From positions 1 through 64,000 of the forward strand of contig NZ_JAQIVH010000011.1 in assembly GCF_028746185.1 (NCBI RefSeq): a DNA stretch of 64,000 nucleotides, read 5' to 3'. How positions within the stretch are numbered: position 1 is the first letter of the stretch; the number at the start of each line of letters is the position of its first letter. The notes under the pieces are model-generated. The model saw only the letters and a program-made list of their open reading frames with translations, did not search any database and was not told the origin of the DNA. A program made the position numbers and the translations under genes. Source of the DNA: Paenibacillus_E qinlingensis (GTDB lineage Bacteria > Bacillota > Bacilli > Paenibacillales > NBRC-103111). This document shows positions 61,502 through 64,000 of this stretch, in pieces.

Positions 61502-63676
61502 ATGAATAATCAATCGGAAATGGAGCCATCGTTCAATGCGATTTTTGAATTTACCACAATGGGAATGGCTCTGATTTCGCTTGAGGGTCATTGGTTGAGA
61601 ATGAATCGCAGTTTGTGCGACATCGTCGGCTACTCGGAGCGGGAGCTCCTTACAACGCAAATGAAGTCGTTATTAGAACCGAATCAAGTGCGTCTCATAG
61701 ATCGGATCATGAAGAACTTACTTGGTGGAGAATTACCTGTATTTCAAGAAAACATCTCTATCTTACATAAGGATTTATCTGTACTATACGTCGACTGGCG
61801 GATGTCAGTCATGCGAGATATAGACAACACGCCTCAGGCATTCATTGTTCAAATGAAGGTCGTCTCCCAACAGTCTGACATGGAGAGAAAACTGGCGGAA
61901 AGCGAACAGCGCTATAAATCTTTAATTGAGCATAACCCCGCAGGTATTCTGACTTGTGACATCCATGGACGCATTCAAGGTGTTAATCCAGCCATGGAAA
62001 GGATTCTAGGATACTCGGAAAATGAATTAATCGCACAATATATCCACCACATTTTTCTGCAAAATAATACGAGACTAGATGCTGCTGCTGGCATACTGAT
62101 GCAAAATGATAATTATATGTTGGTGTTCCAACAAGAGAGTGGGGAACGAATTGAATTAGGTGTCAAAAATGTTCCCATCATTGTAAATGATAAACTGGAC
62201 GGTTTGTATTTAATCGCAAAAGATATCACACAATTCAATCGTGACCGAGAATCATTGCGAATCGCACAACAGGATCTCCATGACACTGTACGAAGACAAC
62301 AAGGGATGACTTTAAAGTTTAGAAAAATAAATGGAAATTTCATCCATACCCTTTGTGACGGTGAGTTGCTTTATCGTTTGGGTTTTAAACCAATACACAT
62401 TTTAGGGAATACACTGCATGATATTTGGCCAGCCTTTTTGGCCAGTTCTATAGAAGCTTATTACCATCGAGCGTGGAATGGCGAAGAAAACGTGATGTTT
62501 GAAACGACTTTCCGAGGGATTACGTACCTTACTTCCTTGCGACCTATTATGGAGAATGAGCGCATGGTAGAAGTTATCGGCTCGTGCGTAGATATTACGG
62601 AACGTAAGAGGATGGAGACAGAGCTCAGAGAAACGAAGGAGCTTTTGGAATCTGTTATTAATAACACCTCTGACGCAATTTGTGTGCTGGATTTGAATGA
62701 GCGAGTGATTTCAATCAATGCGGCGCATGAGCATATTTTTGGCTGGAGTCAAGCGGAGTTGGCCCATCGTACATTACCGATTTATCCGGAGCATTTGGAA
62801 AATGAACGCAAAGAGATGTATAACGAACTGCGTCAAGGGAAGCAAATATCGGGGATGGAATCGGTTCGTCTTCGTAAGGATGGTCAATTAATTGATGTAA
62901 GTATAACGAAAACGCCCATTATGAATGAAAAAGGGGATATTTTCGGATTCGCAGGAATTACAAGAGATATTACAGAACGCAAGCAAACGGAGGAACTACT
63001 CCGAAAATCGGATAAATTGTCCGTTGCAGGTCAGCTCGCGGCGGGACTAGCACATGAAATTAGGAACCCGCTTACCTCACTGCGAGGATTCTTACAATTG
63101 CTTCAACATGATCTGAGAGATAAGAAGCATTATTTTGACATCATGTTATCGGAGTTGGATCGCATCAATTTCATTGTAAGTGAATTCCTAGTGATCGCTA
63201 AACCGGAAGCCATAACGTATAAAAAAAGTGATCTAGTGACGATCTTGCAATCGGTCATTGCCCTTCTGGATACGCAAGCCGTACTCTGTAATGTAGAACT
63301 TGTATTGGAATTCCAAACGGATATACCTGAAATTACGTGTTCGGAAATGCATTTGAAGCAATTATTCATCAATCTGATCAAAAATGCGATGGAAGCTATT
63401 CCAAAGGACGGTCAAATTAAATTAATAGTTTCCTTGCACGGGGATGATCAGATTAGAGTTCGAACACAAGATAATGGATGTGGGATACCGAAGGAACGAT
63501 TGAAACAGCTAGGGGAACCCTTTTATACGACGAAAGAGAAGGGGACTGGCTTAGGTTTAATGATGTGCTTCAAGATTGTAGAAGCACACAAGGGAACCAT
63601 GGAGATCCAGAGTCAAGTGGGGTATGGGACGACAATCGATGTGTTCTTGCCTACTTATTCTAAGGAGCCTATATGA
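61502..63676 (+). CDS. Multi-PAS sensor histidine kinase
   Basis: A 724-residue cytoplasmic kinase. PAS 1 (about 8-120, AIFEFTTMGMALISLEG), PAS 2 (about 135-250, SEQRYKSLIEHNPAGIL), a divergent PAS 3 (about 275-380) and PAS 4 (about 390-510, LLESVINNTSDAICVLDLNE) lead to the HisKA domain with phospho-acceptor His518 in AAGLAHEIRNPLTSLRGF. The ATPase has NLIKNAMEAIPKDG, DNGCGIPKE and GTGLGLMMCFKIVEAHKG. It resembles sporulation kinases of the KinA/KinE type. ATG 61502 follows GGGGGA; the frame is open for 24 more codons. No response regulator is adjacent, as usual for the phosphorelay. Confidence 0.92.
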   Translation: MNNQSEMEPSFNAIFEFTTMGMALISLEGHWLRMNRSLCDIVGYSERELLTTQMKSLLEPNQVRLIDRIMKNLLGGELPVFQENISILHKDLSVLYVDWRMSVMRDIDNTPQAFIVQMKVVSQQSDMERKLAESEQRYKSLIEHNPAGILTCDIHGRIQGVNPAMERILGYSENELIAQYIHHIFLQNNTRLDAAAGILMQNDNYMLVFQQESGERIELGVKNVPIIVNDKLDGLYLIAKDITQFNRDRESLRIAQQDLHDTVRRQQGMTLKFRKINGNFIHTLCDGELLYRLGFKPIHILGNTLHDIWPAFLASSIEAYYHRAWNGEENVMFETTFRGITYLTSLRPIMENERMVEVIGSCVDITERKRMETELRETKELLESVINNTSDAICVLDLNERVISINAAHEHIFGWSQAELAHRTLPIYPEHLENERKEMYNELRQGKQISGMESVRLRKDGQLIDVSITKTPIMNEKGDIFGFAGITRDITERKQTEELLRKSDKLSVAGQLAAGLAHEIRNPLTSLRGFLQLLQHDLRDKKHYFDIMLSELDRINFIVSEFLVIAKPEAITYKKSDLVTILQSVIALLDTQAVLCNVELVLEFQTDIPEITCSEMHLKQLFINLIKNAMEAIPKDGQIKLIVSLHGDDQIRVRTQDNGCGIPKERLKQLGEPFYTTKEKGTGLGLMMCFKIVEAHKGTMEIQSQVGYGTTIDVFLPTYSKEPI

Positions 63677-63706
63677 GTTGCTTGCATTGTTCATGATGAG
63701 AAGCTG

Positions 63707-63747
63707 AAAACCGCCGACGGGTTGAACCGGTAACGGCGGTTTTCTCA
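63707..63747. terminator. Terminator between kinase and downstream gene
   Basis: AAAACCGCCG (63707-63716) pairs perfectly with CGGCGGTTTT (63734-63743) between convergent genes. Confidence 0.85.
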
Positions 63748-63750
63748 TTT

Positions 63751-63981
63751 CTAGAAAGCAATGCTAAATTCCGAGGTTTCTCTTGAATACCATGTGGAAA
63801 TAGTGGCGTTTTTTTCATTGTAAACTTGTACATGATCTGGCGTGTATTTGACGATAATCCCTGTAGTTATTTGGTAATAAACGCCTAGTTGATCAAGTGA
63901 CCATACGTACACAGGCGTTTTCGTTAGGGCAGCAGTAAATAATTCTAAATCTGTATCTAGTAGCTTTGTTCCGTAAATCAT
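63751..63981 (-). CDS. Hypothetical small beta-rich protein
   Basis: A 76-residue protein I do not recognise. It reads as alternating beta strands (PVYVWSLDQLGVYYQITTGIIV, split; KNATISTWYSRETSEF) with no signal peptide. AGAGGTGTATCG precedes the ATG. It converges on the sensor kinase gene and is separated from it by a shared terminator. Confidence 0.65.
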   Translation of the reverse strand: MIYGTKLLDTDLELFTAALTKTPVYVWSLDQLGVYYQITTGIIVKYTPDHVQVYNEKNATISTWYSRETSEFSIAF

Positions 63982-64000
63982 CGATACACCTCTGTCATAT

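Overview
The window looks like chromosomal DNA of a spore-forming, low-to-moderate GC member of the Bacillales, most likely Paenibacillaceae. Reasons: a bacillithiol-type thioredoxin-like protein (YtxJ), a BshB-like deacetylase, the spore coat operon cotJABC, manganese catalases, a WGxxGxxG-type secreted protein, a DUF3231 protein, a HelD-type helicase and strong GGAGG ribosome binding sites. No rRNA, tRNA or CRISPR array was seen.

The main finding is that the chromosomal topoisomerase III gene (topB) is cut in two. Codons 1-109 lie at 15797-16123 and the rest at 57642-59570. The break falls just after the TOPRIM motif DAGREGQ. Between the halves sits a 41.5-kb element (16124-57637) bounded by a 12-bp imperfect inverted repeat (CAAATGGGAAGT / CAAATGGAAAGT). 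Its left end encodes three tyrosine recombinases and a small coiled-coil protein, a Tn554/RIT-like arrangement. Its right end carries a complete, diverged topB (54858-57158), so the element brings a replacement for the gene it breaks. Neither topB half has accumulated stops, which suggests a recent insertion.

Left flank (1-15790): an IS3-family element; a gene-poor stretch with six 43-bp tandem repeats; ytxJ; DMT and MFS exporters; an M20 amidohydrolase; an SGNH hydrolase; a hemolysin III-like membrane protein; an SDR oxidoreductase; two secreted proteins; a degV remnant beside an intact degV; a HelD-like helicase; and a thiol/peroxide group (glutathione peroxidase, PIG-L deacetylase).

Element, left to right: the recombinase module; a DGQHR (DndB-like) gene, an unknown gene and an XRE regulator with an operator-like repeat; a cargo block rich in sporulation and oxidative-stress functions (DUF2642 pseudogene, CtaG + DUF2243, Zn-dehydrogenase, cotJABC, a Q/N-rich 35-residue repeat protein, ThpR, MFS, DUF3231, MBL hydrolase, broken RNase J, Mn-catalase, NmrA and luciferase-like oxidoreductases with an HxlR regulator); a DNA-damage cassette (ATP-dependent ligase; UvrX-type Y polymerase and YolD behind two LexA boxes); a defence-like arm with three HEPN-like genes, one intact and two decayed serine recombinases and a SIR2-HerA pair; then the replacement topB.

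Right flank (57642-64000): the topB 3' remnant, ung, a zinc-dependent phospholipase C-like gene, a multi-PAS sensor histidine kinase and a small unknown gene. Functions are read from motifs and family knowledge only; no database search was run.
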